Of a DNA stretch of 64,000 nucleotides, positions 23,116 through 34,627 are shown piece after piece. The stretch's first letter is position 1. Each line of letters opens with the position of its first letter. The notes below the pieces were generated by a model. That model was not told where the DNA came from. It worked only from the letters and a program-made list of their open reading frames with translations, and ran no database searches. The position numbers and the translations under genes are program-made. The DNA is from Taxawa tesnikishii (nom. ined.) (taxonomy: Eukaryota > Ascomycota > Dothideomycetes > Dothideales), in contig JAPDRO010000023.1 of NCBI GenBank assembly GCA_030247885.1, forward strand, positions 1 to 64,000, given 5' to 3'.

Positions 23116-24278
23116 ATGAAACTCACCCTATTGAATAAGGCCCTGTTCCTAGACTTAGTCACCGCTTTCCCCTTGGGAGGTCTTGGTAATCTCGGCATTC
23201 TTGAAGGTCTGTTTGCGTCTTGAGCATCACAACTGGAAAGCTGCTAACAATGGCAGTGCGAGACAATGGCGGCAACAAGTATCACGACGACAAGGACTAT
23301 CGCACCATTCGCGTCCGGCCCGGCGAGCTTATCCAAGACGCAATCAACAAGGCCTCTCCCCGGGATCGGATCGTTGTCAGTCCAGGCACGTACGCTGAGC
23401 AAGTGTCGATCGATAAGGACGGGATCTCCCTTGTCGGGTTCGGCGCCACAATCATCCCTCCCGATCATTTCGTCCCAAACGGATGTACTGGCCTGGCGGG
23501 TAACGGCACGGAGGCGGGTATATGCGTATTCGGGTCGGGGCTTGAACTAGCGCCGTTCGTTTTCGAGCATCGGAAGGTACTCTCCGTGGCTAAGCCGGTG
23601 AAGGACGTATCGGTCATTGGTTTCCAGGTTAGCAATTTCGTCGGCGAAAACATAGCGGTAGTCGGTGCGGAAAACACTCGCGTGGCCAGGAACAGGCTTA
23701 TCAATGGCGAAAGGTATGGATTCCTCACGACTGGCGCATATGACACTCTAGTCACCGACAACATCATGGTCGGGCCGACGGGGCTCGGTGATATCGGCCT
23801 CTGTATGGATGACTTTGCTGGTGTCGAAGTCTCGAGAAACCGCATTTCCGGATACAGAATTGGGCTCTGTGTCCAGACTCCAGAGGCGGACGTGCACGAC
23901 AACGATGTTAGCGAGGGGTGCGTCGGTGCCTTCATCGATCCAGGCATCGTCGGAGCCAGGATCGTTCAAAACCACATCACCGGAAACTCTGATCCAGACA
24001 GCTGCCTTTCTTTTGGACTCAATACCGGAGTTATCATCGATGGGGCCGTTAACAGCACGGTTCAGGGCAACACCATCGAGGGAGAGACCAACGCGGCTGG
24101 CCAGGGCGCAGGCATTGTTATCGTCGACGAACCCGGTTCTATAGCCTCAGGCAACGCGGTCATCGGAAATACCCTGCGCCACAACGACCTCGATCTGTAC
24201 GTGAACTCCACCGGCACTGGAAACGTGCTTGATAGCAACCGATGCTCGACATCCTTCCCCGACGGGCTTTGCGCTTGA
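23116..24278 (+). CDS. Secreted right-handed parallel beta-helix protein
   Basis: Exon 1 is 23116-23206 and exon 2 is 23257-24278, with a 50-nt intron carrying GCTAAC near its 3' end. The product is 370 residues. Exon 1 encodes a short hydrophobic leader (MKLTLLNKALFLDLVTAFPL), a weak secretion signal. The rest reads as stacked beta-helix coils. It opens with TIRVRPGELIQDAINKA and VVSPGTYAEQVSID, typical of the first coil of pectate-lyase-like and NosD-type folds. Repeated coils of the form N-x-I-x-G follow (ENTRVARNRLING, VEVSRNRISGYRIG, STVQGNTIEGETN). Such proteins are often polysaccharide lyases or hydrolases, but I see no diagnostic catalytic residues, so activity is open. The reading frame is intact. 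Confidence 0.85.
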
Positions 24279-24679
24279 GCTATGGTTGGACACTGGGACC
24301 GTTTAGACTGATAGCAGTCATACCGACCGTGACAAGACACTTGAACGTTGAGGCCGAAATCCATTCTGATCGTATCCCATCGAATTTCTTTCAAGTAGCC
24401 CGTCACGAATGATCTCATCAAGCTTGCTTGGAACGGTTTCTGCTTGCGGTTTCCGCTGTCACGAATGTTGAGCTACATGTCTCGTATACAACATCGCATG
24501 AAGTTCCGTTGAGCTAATGGAGACTGGCTCGAGAAAGAACCGTTTGAATCTAGCGTGACAAACACGTCCCTGAAGCCCGCTGCAATGGCTTGACAACGTA
24601 CATGTATCCGTAAACTATCCGAGAGGATCGCAGTATTTGTCCACGCTCTCCGTTCACGACCAGCAATAAGCCGCAGTGC
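24279..24679. other. Intergenic stretch, nothing recognised
   Basis: This lies between two convergent genes, the beta-helix gene on plus and the small membrane-protein gene on minus. It should hold both 3' ends. No ORF or repeat of note is seen. Confidence 0.6.
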
Positions 24680-25089
24680 TCAACAGCGGAGCCCCCAGAG
24701 AGAACCAAGCGGTGGATAAACGCCTATCTGAAAGTACCTAAACCCAGACCACAGATGAGTGACGAGGAAGGTCCAGAACATAGCCCTCTCCTCCTTGGTT
24801 GTCGGTCCGCCAGTGCGAGCCCACTGCCAGTTGAGCAGGGCTGAAACAGATCCGAAGTCAACCGAGGATACAAATTGTCATGGACATCGGCGAGCATACC
24901 AGCAATCACCAAGCTTCCGTTGACATAATCGACGCAGACCTCCGCCGCACGTCTTGCGCCCGGGTTGTGAGGGGAGGAGATGGTACTGATGGCCTTGTGC
25001 ACAACCCGGAAGCTATGTTCCATGTGCCCTGCGACAGAGAGCGCGTTGAGGATTGCAGCAATCTTGAACATGATCCGAGAAGACGCCAT
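24680..25089 (-). CDS. Small conserved-type integral membrane protein
   Basis: Exons are 24900-25089 and 24680-24840, joined across a 59-nt intron with a GTATGC donor and TTTCAG acceptor, giving 116 residues. It starts MASSRIMFKIAAILNALSVA with a first hydrophobic helix. It continues through VNGSLVIAALLNWQWA, a second helix, and TKEERAMFWTFLVTHLW with a third, and ends near YFQIGVYPPLGSLWGLRC. Three or four membrane segments are likely. I recognise the general look of a small fungal membrane-protein family, with conserved Gly-His and GGPTTKEE-like parts, but know no function. The frame is intact. Confidence 0.7.
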
Positions 25090-25636
25090 ATCGACTGTGA
25101 GGTTTGGAAGTAGACTGGAACCTGTCCGAGTCGATCGACTTTGGGTTTCGCGTAAAGAAGAGCCATCGATCTTTCTACTTTTCTTTGCCGACGAGCTTCG
25201 CTTCACCTGAGCGACAGCTGGGCAACGACGCACGGACTGGAGCAGGTGATCTTGGCGGGCTTGTGAGGTTCTTGGTTTCTGTCAAGATCATGTCAGGTCA
25301 CTCACTATTCATCGCGTGCAGCATGCATGATTTACCCTGGTCCACTTCCCCGCAATGAAGCACGATTCTCACACCATCCGTAAACGAATACAGTACGGAG
25401 CTGTGGCACCACTGATGGAACTGCGACTTGGCCACATTGGTATAGCACAGACTAGCTGCAATCTGCCCAGAATCGAAGACCAGATGCCGTCAGCACTGTC
25501 AAATTCCTGCATGCATCGGCTGCGCAACGGACACCTTCTCACCCAATCTGCGTAGCACTACAACGGCCTTGATCCTTTCTAGGACAAGAGAGGAAGAAGA
25601 GATACCTCTGGAACGGTCCCACGAAGGGGAGCCCAC
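25090..25636. other. Intergenic stretch, nothing recognised
   Basis: This holds the upstream region of the small membrane-protein gene and the 3' region of NUP133. Only short shadow ORFs are present. Confidence 0.55.
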
Positions 25637-28600
25637 TCACGCCATCTCCACATCCCCATCCCCGACATACCCATCAGCCTGACTCTCGCCGTCCGCCTCA
25701 CCACCACTATCCGCCTCCTGCTCACCCGCCTGGACGTCACGCCACGTCTTTCCCGTAGTTCCCTCTCTTCCTTTCACAGCATTACCGTGTGCCACCCCAT
25801 TCCCATACTCGGCTATCTCCGTAGCCTTCCCTCATTCTCCATCCTCTTCTGGACCTCATCGTCCGCCCTCTGCTTGACCCGCTCTTGCTCCTGTTCCTCC
25901 TCGACCGTCTTCTTTGCTTCCTCTTGACAGATGTCGAACCAGTGATCTAGGCGGCAGTCCTTCCGGAAGCGGCGCAGATCGGCGTCTACTCTGCCGTTGT
26001 CGTGGACAATGGGGTCGCGGATATCTTCGGAGGGGTAGCGTTGTTCGAGGTCTTTAGGATCGGTACCGGCGCCTAGGACGTCGGTGGGTGCGAGGAAGGG
26101 AAGTGCGGGGGTAGGGGCTGTAGAGGCTGTGTGATGCAGTGTTAGCGGTTTCGTCCTTAGAATGTGACAGGGCAAAGTGATGTCGGTCAAACTCACCATC
26201 TTTCAGCGCCATGGCCATGGTCTGGCAGAGCTTGGATGACCTGACCTGTTCCTTGATCAGAGCATCAGACTTCCTACTCGTGCTGTTGATGGCCGCCCAG
26301 TCATCTTGCGTCAAGAGACGTTGCCAGACGACCTTGAACGCTGTTTCCCATCTATGCTCATCCATAATCTGCTTGGCTGCCTTCAGAACTTGCAGCGCAA
26401 GATGGAACTCGGTGCCCTCGATGTCCGTATCGGATTCGTCGTGACTGACGCTGTCCATGAGGGTCAAAAGATCCAGAAGCTGCTCAGTCGACAGAACTCT
26501 GTGGTTGACGAGGTTTTCGATGGCGAGGTACACGACTTGGTGCAAGGCCGGGAGTCTCTTGACGGTTTGCGCGTGAATGTCCGACACGAACTGGACCTCT
26601 GCTTCGCGGTCAACGGCCTGCCACAGTAGCGGGCGGATGTGGCCATAGAGAGCGTCCTGGATCCTGGTAATGGTCAATTCATCCTCTGTGTCACACAGCG
26701 TCTGCTTCAACGTGTCCGTGCTCGTCTTTGAGCCTCCTTCTTCCTCCATCGCGAGCGCTGCTAGCTTGCCAATCGAGAGTTCGACCTTCTTGTTCCATAG
26801 GTTGGTTTCTCGCTCCTTGGCTAGATGAGTCAGCGCCTTCTGCGCCTCGGGGAATGACTTCTCCTGAAGAACTTCATTGATCCATCCAAGCTTAGCGCGT
26901 CTTCTGCTCGCCCGCAGGTACTGCGTCAGGGGCTCCTGATATAGCTCTGCGTCTTTCAAAAGCATATAGCTGTTGCCCTTCCCGACATGGTAGTCGAAAA
27001 AGGCGGTGGACCATTCTTTTCCGAAGACCTTGAAATACTTGATCGTTTTCTTATTCAGATTCTCCAACTTCTCTTTGGCCGCATCGAACTCGCTCTGCAA
27101 GAGCTTGACGCCGGTAACATCAGTGAAGCCCCCTCGATCATCTCTGTCAGGTAGTTGTACTCTTCCATGACAAGGACTGCGAGATCCGAAAAGTCGCGGA
27201 ACTTTTCGGCGATTGAGATGCCCGCGCCAGATTGCCCTAACCGAGCGAGTTCTCTGAAGTGGTGGTGGCGGGCTTTCGCAAACTGCTCCCGTATTTGTTC
27301 TGCGGTCCGGCGCTGAGCTTCTGTGGGCTGATTGGAGAGCCAACCGATGCGCTCACGGTAGCAGCAGCAAAGAATATCCACCAAACGGGGATTGTCTGCC
27401 GCTAGCTTGTCGATGTAGTAGTTGTCCAATTCCTCGATGGCAGCGGGCCGTTCTATGTCCTTGACCCTTTCGTAGAAGTTGATCGTGAAGTCCCGAACCT
27501 TGTCTAAGTAGGTGTTGAACGTGTTGAACACGGAAGCGAAGGATAGCCAGGACTCCACGAAGCCCTCGTACTGACCATCTTCAAGGACACCGTCGACGAA
27601 AAGAGTAGGGTCAAAGCCGTACAGTTCGCAGTTGTCGCTTCGGAACTTGAACGCAGTCTCGTAGCAGGCAAACAGCAACTCGTCGGCTTCACTACACTGG
27701 TTCAAGTAATCCTTGTAGCGGCCCAGATCGTGCAGTTTCATTATCATTAGCATACTCTGGTACCGGAGGTCGTCGATCTCATCGGCGTGGTGGACGAACC
27801 AGTTCCTGACCATGTCGCCTTCTTTGTAGTCGTGTTCGGCCAACCGCTTCTTGATCAAGTGGATTGCTGAGATGACGTGCGGTAGCCATGTCGGCCTGGG
27901 ACTGCGCTTGCTCACACGCTGCACGTCATAGTCGTATCTGGTCCACAGCGCCTGGACTGCAGCCATCTTCTCAGCATCTTGCATAAGCGACCAAGCTGTC
28001 TGGCGAGAAAGACTAGGGTAGTTCTTCCTGAGATGGGTGATGAGCGCTCGTAGCGCTTTCTGGCGAATGCTGAGTTGGTCGTCAAGTGTCGATGTTAAAG
28101 CAGGGATGAAGCGTGACTCTGAGCGCAGAATCTCATCGCTGACGGCCTTTGCCGCTTCGGCGATATCTGCCTCATCGTATTCGTCAGGTCCCTGTCTGTG
28201 TGAAAAATCCAGAACGTTGTCCGGCATGGTTCCGTAGAAGATCGCCTGTTCTATTCTGCTCTTCGCCGATATCCTGGGTCGCATGCTTACAGTTGGCTCG
28301 TATGCTGTCAGTCGCACAAGTCCGAGACCCTTAACAAAGATAGCACCGGACGAGGTTCCGCTCTTCTCGACGCCCTCCTCTTCGCCCAGACCTAGAATCT
28401 TCAGATTCTTGTCTTCGCGTAGAAAGATGGTGTCTTGGAACACTTCAGGGGTGCGGTTGGATTCTAACAGAAGCTGAGCCTCCGGACTGTCTTCTTCCTC
28501 GCCCGTAACTGAGATGACCACGATTTTGTCCTCGAAGACGATGAACGCAGCATGACCAGGGTTGGGAACCATAAGACGAGGTTCGTGATCTCCGCTGTCC

Positions 28601-29967
28601 TGATTGCTGGCGTTGCGCTTGATGGGCACAACACGATCCGAGCGAGCGCTTTTTCCGGCAAGTGTAGCCTCGACAAGCGCATAATCCGGATCCGGGTGTC
28701 CTCCGACCTGAGTCAGGAGGAGCATGCTCAAAGGTGGTGTATCTCCCAGAATGCCGACCTCGTCACCTCTCGCCCGGCTGGGAAGTACAGCCATATCCAG
28801 GACCTTCACCTCGGTAGCGTGACCTTCCCGGTCAACATCTACCAGCTCTTTCTGTAAAGAGGGCGGAAGTCGATCGAGCAGTTGAAGCTACTCTGTCCCG
28901 ACCAAGCAAGATCCCAAACCTGTACCTGCGCGTTCTCCGTGGCCGCAATGACCTGCATCTGTCCTCTAGATCCCAATGGCCGTGTGCGCACTGCCGCTAT
29001 ATCCCGTTTCCAAGCTCCTACACCAAGCACGCTCTTGAGGCCACCAAGCAAACCACCACTTTGCGCCGCATCGTTCGATCGGAGGAATTGCGAGCTGATC
29101 TTGGGCTTGCCTTGCGCATCCCTCAGGTTAACATGTGCGACCCTGCCGGAGCTGAGTGTGATGATGAAACCAGCATGGTCTGCGTTCGTGATTCCGACCG
29201 CCGTTTCGCCAGAGAAAAGGCCTGCAAGAGATCCTTCAACGCCAGTGTTCTTCTGCTTGAACAGGCCCAGAGACTCGGCACTGTCGATGCTCTCCCAGAA
29301 AACCATCCGTCCAGTTGCAGAAACAACAAGCAAGCCGGTTGATGGGCTTGCGCCATTCGTCACGAGTGCGCCGAATGGCAGAGGGTCGTCGAAGCTAGAT
29401 GCTTGTGGGATATCGAAAACTCTGGGATGAGCGACAGGAACCGGCGAGGTGTAGTCCCAGACATAGGCATGTTGATGAGTGAGCGCCAGAGCGAGTGTCG
29501 ACGAGGATAGGATGGAACCGCGAAAGTCGCTGGCACTTGTTCGTAGTCTATCCGGCATGCTTGGGAGTTGTTTGACCGCATAGTGGTCATTCTGCGTCTA
29601 TCCATGATGTTAGCAGCACCACTTGGCACGGAGCAGACGTATCTAGTACCATCACGATACTCCCATCTGCCTTGATTGCGCGCTTGACTGTGCCTTTCTT
29701 TCCTCCGCGAACTGGCATGTCGAAGGATGCCTCCGACGGCCCCACCGAGCTCTTTCTTCCGTTGACCCCATAATGTCCATTCAACCCGAGGTCGCCGTTG
29801 GTACGGACTTCGTCTTCCTGATGCGGTGCAAACGTGTCCTCGGAGAGCTTGCTGCGCTTTCGTCGGGGCTGAATCTGATTCTGTGTTCCATCCGAGTCGC
29901 GCTGTCTCCTCCGCGGGTTACGCGTTGAGCGTCGCGTGCTCTCCCGTGGTGCCTCTGAGTACGACAT
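25637..29967 (-). CDS. NUP133: Nucleoporin Nup133 homologue (three one-base frameshifts)
   Basis: The exons are 29650-29967, 26197-29591 and 25637-26126. The N-terminus (MSYSEAPRESTRRSTRN) is basic and disordered, followed by a beta-propeller region (SIVM-NDHYAVKQLPSMPDRLR, then THQHAYVWDY and SGRVAHVNL). A long alpha-helical Nup133/Nup155-type solenoid runs to an acidic end (GDGDVEMA). The protein would be about 1,400 residues, usual for the family. It is a scaffold of the Y-shaped Nup84/107-160 complex of the nuclear pore. Three runs each lack one base: 28856-28858 (PLYRKSW-stop against PLLQKELVDVD), 27129-27133 (EGASLM against EGGFTDV) and 25829-25831 (EGRLRR-stop against EGKATEIAEY). Adding one base at each restores an uninterrupted frame. 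The identification rests on architecture and remembered family features. Confidence 0.8.
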
Positions 29968-30482
29968 ATCGGAATTTTATGCGGTGCGGAGGAGGCAGCA
30001 GATGCGGAAGCGTGACATGGGTTGTATGGGATGTTTGTAAATAGTCAATGTTCTTTTGATAGAAGCGTCTCCAAAAGCTCCGTTCTCTCCGTTCTCTCCG
30101 CAAGCTCGAACACACAGAAGCTCGGCTGCGCTTTCCTATTCGAGCGGTTTACCTAGACCATCTACAACACGAAGAGTTCACGATTCACCTTCACTTGCAC
30201 CAAGAGCACTAAAAGTTGCATGGTGGCAGTGCCATAGTGAAAAGACAAGACCTCGCAACGGAGCGCTTTGTTCGAGGGCTAAAGGCTTTGGTCAAAGCTC
30301 TGTAATCTACGCAGCAACAGTGATATATCCCTTCGCAGTCGCCGCTGCTCGTGGAGACCAAAACAAACACAGATCTAAACTCCGCTATCTCCTGGCCCGA
30401 CCAAAACTCCAAAGCCATAACCTGTGGTATCCATCTCCGTCTGCATCTGCATCTGCATCTGCATCTACATCTACATCTACAT
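29968..30482. other. Intergenic stretch between DRE2 3' end and NUP133 5' end
   Basis: No gene is recognised. It holds the NUP133 promoter and the DRE2 3' region, with a hexanucleotide repeat at its left edge. Confidence 0.55.
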
Positions 30483-30486
30483 CTAC
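30430..30486. repeat. Hexanucleotide microsatellite at the DRE2 stop codon
   Basis: About nine 6-base units (CTGCAT, then CTACAT) run into the last codon and stop of DRE2 (stop at 30483-30485). On the minus strand they are ATGTAG/ATGCAG units in the 3' UTR. Copy-number change would alter only the UTR or the last residue. Confidence 0.8.
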
Positions 30487-31588
30487 AGCTGAATGTCGTT
30501 GTTGAGCAACCGCACCTCCTCTCCAGGCTTAAACGCAGGCAACCCAATATAAGGGCAACCATCGCATCTGAACGCATCGCCAAGCGCGCAGTTGCCACAG
30601 CTGCCAACCTTGCCCTGAACAGTAAAATCGACTTCGGTTAAATCATCCGCGCCTAGTTTCATGGTCTGGAGGTTCTTGTCTGCTGCTGTACGCTTGGCGG
30701 CGTCTTCCGCTTCGATCTTCTGCTTCAAGCCGCAAGTGCAGTCCTTGCAAGCTCGCCGTCTCTTGCCGTTGGGCTTGCATGCCTCAGCTGAGTACGTGTT
30801 AGCACTGCTGGATCGTGTATTAACGACTGCTGGATACGCTTACGAATGATGATTGGCTTCTGCCTGTCCGCCTCTGTGAGCAGAGTATCCGGATCAATGG
30901 TGTCGCCGTTCATAAGCTCCTCATTGCTCGGGATATAGGGCTCGTCGTCATCGTAGTCCATATCGATATCGTCGTTGGGGTCCACCATAACCACACCCGC
31001 CGGCATGACTGGACCATCTCCCATGCTCTTCCTCTTTCCGCTTGTAGCAGGGACGGCATTCGTGTTCGCAGCCTCGACTGGGTTGAGTGGTACAGCCGCC
31101 GCATTTGCTTTCTTCCTCCCGAAACTGAGCTTCACCGTCTGCGGCCCTGTGCTGACAGGCTTCAACATGCCCTCTCTTCCGTCTTTTACCAAGCCTGCCA
31201 AAATCGACTCGGTCTGCTCCGGACCCGGTACCGACGCGAACTGACCGTCCTGACTTCTGAATCTTCCTCCGGCCTTGAGCGATGCTACGAGCTTGGGCAT
31301 GACGGTCCGGTCGACTGCTGGCCTCGAGCCATCGGGTCCTGTAAGGAGGAGAACTACGTCGTAGGTCTCTGCTGGCAAAGCGACGAGACCCATGGCCAGG
31401 CGATCCAACATCTGGATATCGGTCGCATTGCGGTCGTGCGCTTCCCAGATGTTCTTCAGCAACTCGGGATGCGAGGAAACAGAAGGTGGCGCAATCAGAA
31501 GGGTCCGCGAGCTCGACGCGGGCTGTGTGGGCGTCGAAGAAGGCATCTCGAAGTCGGAGGTGTTGTCGATGGTGAACGAGGGCGCCAT
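30483..31588 (-). CDS. DRE2: Fe-S cluster assembly protein Dre2 (anamorsin family)
   Basis: Exons are 30844-31588 and 30483-30787, with a 56-nt intron (GTAAGC donor, GTGCTAAC branch, CTCAG acceptor), giving 349 residues. The N-terminal ~170 residues form a degenerate methyltransferase-like domain ([29 protein letters not shown]). A linker with an acidic patch ([14 protein letters not shown]) follows. The C-terminal CIAPIN1 domain carries the [2Fe-2S] cysteine cluster [16 protein letters not shown] and the [4Fe-4S] twin CX2C motif [15 protein letters not shown], ending [14 protein letters not shown]. Dre2 works with Tah18 to supply electrons to cytosolic Fe-S assembly. Length and motif order fit. 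The frame is intact, with no indel. Confidence 0.95.
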
Positions 31589-32717
31589 TGTCGCGAATAT
31601 TCCTGTTTCCTGTTTGTTTTTGTTTATGTTTCTGTATCTGTATGTCTATCTGTATCTGTTTTCGGATACTTGCAATTAGCGAGGAAGTGTCTGCTCCAGA
31701 AGAATTTGTTCAGCAAAAGAGTGACTGATTGGGCAAGTGGGATGATTACGAATGGGCGATGACGGAGGCCCAAACGCCGAGCCCGATTGCGGGACCGGGA
31801 CCGGGACCCTTGGCTTGGCGGCGAGAACATTCCCGCGGAAATCACGCGCATATCACGCACGCTCCTTCCACTTCTCGTCCCGCTCACCAAATCTTTAACA
31901 CTGTCTTTGAGTGAAGCACGTGAAGCCATCTTCAGCAGCCCTGACCATGCGGTCTGGAGTTTTGGTCACATGCGGTCTGCACTTTTGATTACATGCGGTC
32001 TGCACTTTTCGAACGGATAGGCTCAGAGGTCCAACACATTCCACCACTGCCGACAGTTGAGGTACTGACTCTTCCTTGACATTACATTGAGGACTTTGTG
32101 TATGTTTATTTACGGTTGCTCCCCGTGTCTCACCCCTAGAACAACAGCTCGCACGGCTGCACGAAAACTTCGATCGGCGCTGCGAATTTCCTTTCCGTAC
32201 CCTTTCGTCCAAGCCAAACAACTGTTTGTCGATACAGAGACACTGAACACCGACACTCCTTACACGACCTCTTCGGGGTTTTCTTCCGAACTTCGGTTGA
32301 GAAGAACTCCTGCCGTAGTTGTGCTGGGTACGAATGCGACGTTGAGCTCGTCGGTATGAACAGGGTCGAGTTGTTCCAGATGTCCATGTCCCGTCCAGAT
32401 TGAAGCGGACACGAAGAGAAAACAAGGGACGGGGGACGGAGTGGCAGGGCTCGTATTGTTTCGATATTTATTGACGTATTTTCCTATTCGCCAAAATGTT
32501 CCCGTGGGTCCATTGTGTGTTCAAGTGGTGTGGTTTGAGTGGAGAGTGTAGTGGCGATAAGCTCGTAAACTGTAATCCTGTCCCTTGCTGCTTTTCCGAC
32601 CGGACTAGTAGGGGCCTGTTCCATGCCGGAGGCGAACGACAGGAGCATGGCGGCTTTGAAGTAGCAACGTAAAGAGGCCGCAGCGTATGGCATGGTGCGG
32701 GTTATCGGTCCCTCCAT
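31589..32717. other. Intergenic stretch with no supported gene
   Basis: Overlapping short ORFs occur on both strands (for example 31895-32425 minus, 176 codons), none protein-like. A simple TGTATCTG/TGTTTG-type T-rich stretch at about 31608-31670 lies just upstream of DRE2. This holds the DRE2 promoter and the COA1 3' end. Confidence 0.5.
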
Positions 32718-33366
32718 CTAAGCCGCCAGACCCTGCGTGTTACCGGCAACAGGAGTCTGCTGGAAAGGATCTGCACCCGATCCTTGTAGTAAGTCGATAA
32801 TACGTCCGTCCTCAGTCTGCAAAGTCCACTCCAGTGTCTCGAACTGCGATCGAACCGTCAGCACACACCCTCTCCAGCCCTCGACTGGCCGTCAGCAGCA
32901 CTCACAAGCCCCATCCTGGTCTTCCTCTCACTCCTAAACTTCATCAAGGCCTTCTGCTTAGTCCCCTTGACCCAGAAATTGATATTGATCCTCCCGTGCA
33001 ACTGATTCAACTCTCCCCCAATCCACGGCATCTTGCTCGCGAAATACACCTCGTCGCCCAGCACCGCCCTCGCCTCGCTGTTCGTCCGCAATGCATATAG
33101 TGTACTCGACACCACGGATGACGAAGATTTCTGGTAGTTAAAGATGGCGAGCGTAGATACGGTCATGACGGCAATGAAGATGGGCATGGTGCGCAACCAT
33201 CGTCGTGAGGACTCGATGGAGGGAGTTCGCGGTCGGCGCGTCGTTCCATTAGAGGACCAGAGTTGGGCTTGGGAGCCGCGATGAGGGTGCGGCGCTGAGG
33301 GAGGGCATGACGACGGAAGAGAGGCTCTACAGAGCGAAATTGCGGTAACCGGGGCCTGGGTAGCAT
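32718..33366 (-). CDS. COA1: Cytochrome c oxidase assembly factor Coa1-like (one-base frameshift)
   Basis: Exons are 32906-33366 and 32718-32843 with a 62-nt intron, about 195 residues. The start MLPRPRLPQFRSVEPLFRRH is Arg-rich and lacks acids, a typical mitochondrial presequence. GPLMERRADRELP follows, then one membrane helix (MPIFIAVMTVSTLAIFNYQ). The intermembrane-space domain is typical of the Coa1/Tim21-like fold (SSTLYALRTNSEARAVLGD and LNQLHGRININFWVKG). The exon junction gives TRMGL-FETLEWTLQTEDG. Coa1 acts with Shy1 in maturing Cox1 in the inner membrane. The run at 33221-33223 lacks one base: RELPPSSP against the expected RELPSIESSRRW. One base restores the frame. Confidence 0.85.
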
Positions 33367-33640
33367 CGTTGCGGTGATTGTTGTGTAGTTTCCTTGAAGA
33401 GGGAACGGATTGGGTCAACTTGGTACGAAGGCTTACTCGTAGATGCTACAGCAGATTCTCGGATGCTGAAGCCGAACCCTAAATCGGGTACGATCACATG
33501 CAAGCTCTATAGCTACACGTACTTTATTTACCCACACGCATCCCATTTGTTTCCCTCACAACATTCCAGTCAGAGATACTCCCACCTCACACAAATTCAC
33601 ACATACACAGTCACTCACACACACACACGCACATGCCAAA

Positions 33641-34191
33641 ATGACAGCCCGCGTCCGCAAGACCTTCCACTACCCGACCGAAGAGGATGACTCTGCGCCC
33701 TCCGACCTGGACGAAGAAGAGCAAGAACAGCTCATCACAACCCTGCGCACACGCGACGACTCCAACACGGGTTTCTACAAACGCGCCTTTCTTGCTCTTC
33801 CATTGCTCTCTCTTTTGATATATCTGCCTACTCTTTCCAGCGCCAGCTCCGCACGCAGCGTCATCCTAACGCTCCTATCTTGGACCTCGCTGCTCAGTAC
33901 TGTGTACATACTGCACTACGCACCGCCACGGCAGCGTGACCGACCGGGCCACTCAAGGGTGGAGGTCAGTGGAGGACCGATAGACCAATATCTTCCCTGG
34001 CTTAATGCCGGGCTGAGCGCGGTTCTCGCACTCGCTGCGCTGCTGGCCTGGAGGAGAGGCTTAGTGGAAGAGGCATGGAGGGGATTCTACCGGGCATGAT
34101 TTTCGCGATAATCATGTTCGCGAGGAATCAGATGGCGCCGCTGGATGTGGAAGGACTGGAGAGGCTGAAGTATAACTACAAAGGTGTCTAA
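33641..34191 (+). CDS. Small conserved fungal membrane protein (one-base frameshift)
   Basis: A single exon from MTARVRKTFHYPTEED. The first ~55 residues are acidic and polar. Hydrophobic helices follow: AFLALPLLSLLIYL, SVILTLLSWTSLLSTVYIL and GLSAVLALAALLAW. The frame stops after AWRGFYRA at 34099. Adding one base to the GGGG run at 34080-34083 continues it as RGILPGMIFAIIMFARNQM and ends ERLKYNYKGV at 34191, a fourth helix and a Tyr/Gly/Val tail. That gives about 183 residues with four membrane spans. I recognise it only as a fungal membrane protein of unknown role. A CA-rich stretch (about 33608-33632) lies directly before the start. Confidence 0.7.
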
Positions 34192-34627
34192 TACGACGGG
34201 GTTTCCCTGTGATAAGCCGCCTCTACTACAGAAACATCATTGCTCATGGAAACTTCCTCTCCTCCGTCCTTTGCGATACCTGTCCGTCCTGAACTACTAC
34301 CTACGGCGTCTCTTTGCGTTTCCGCATTGAACCGAGGCCATCTTTGACGGGCGGATGATTGTCTCTTCGAACAGTCGGCATGATGTAATGCTGGAACGTA
34401 GATGCTCGATGTGCCGATGCTGCTGGGGACTAGAACGGCAGAGTACGAGACCATTGTAATGTAGGCAGTTGTTGTGCTGCAAACTCGTGCTGGACGGCAA
34501 CGCTGGTGTTGGGCAGCAGCATTCGGGTGGCATGTGGGCGAGGTTGTCCGATGACTTCAAGGGATACGATAGCCACTCTCAAATCAGGATACCCCGAGCC
34601 AGGTACCCACTGGATGCCTCTTTTGCT
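34192..34627. other. Intergenic stretch, nothing recognised
   Basis: This lies between the convergent small membrane-protein gene and PHO81. Only short ORFs without protein character occur. Confidence 0.55.

Noticed and set aside
28815-28900. A 40-nt intron at the first NUP133 frame break
   Set aside because: A GTAGCT...TTTACAG intron would keep phase but would remove FNCSIDFR, which reads as conserved protein. One missing base in the T run explains the break better.
30351-30641. His-Leu repeat ORF over the hexanucleotide tract
   Set aside because: An artefact of the microsatellite and antisense of DRE2 exon 2.
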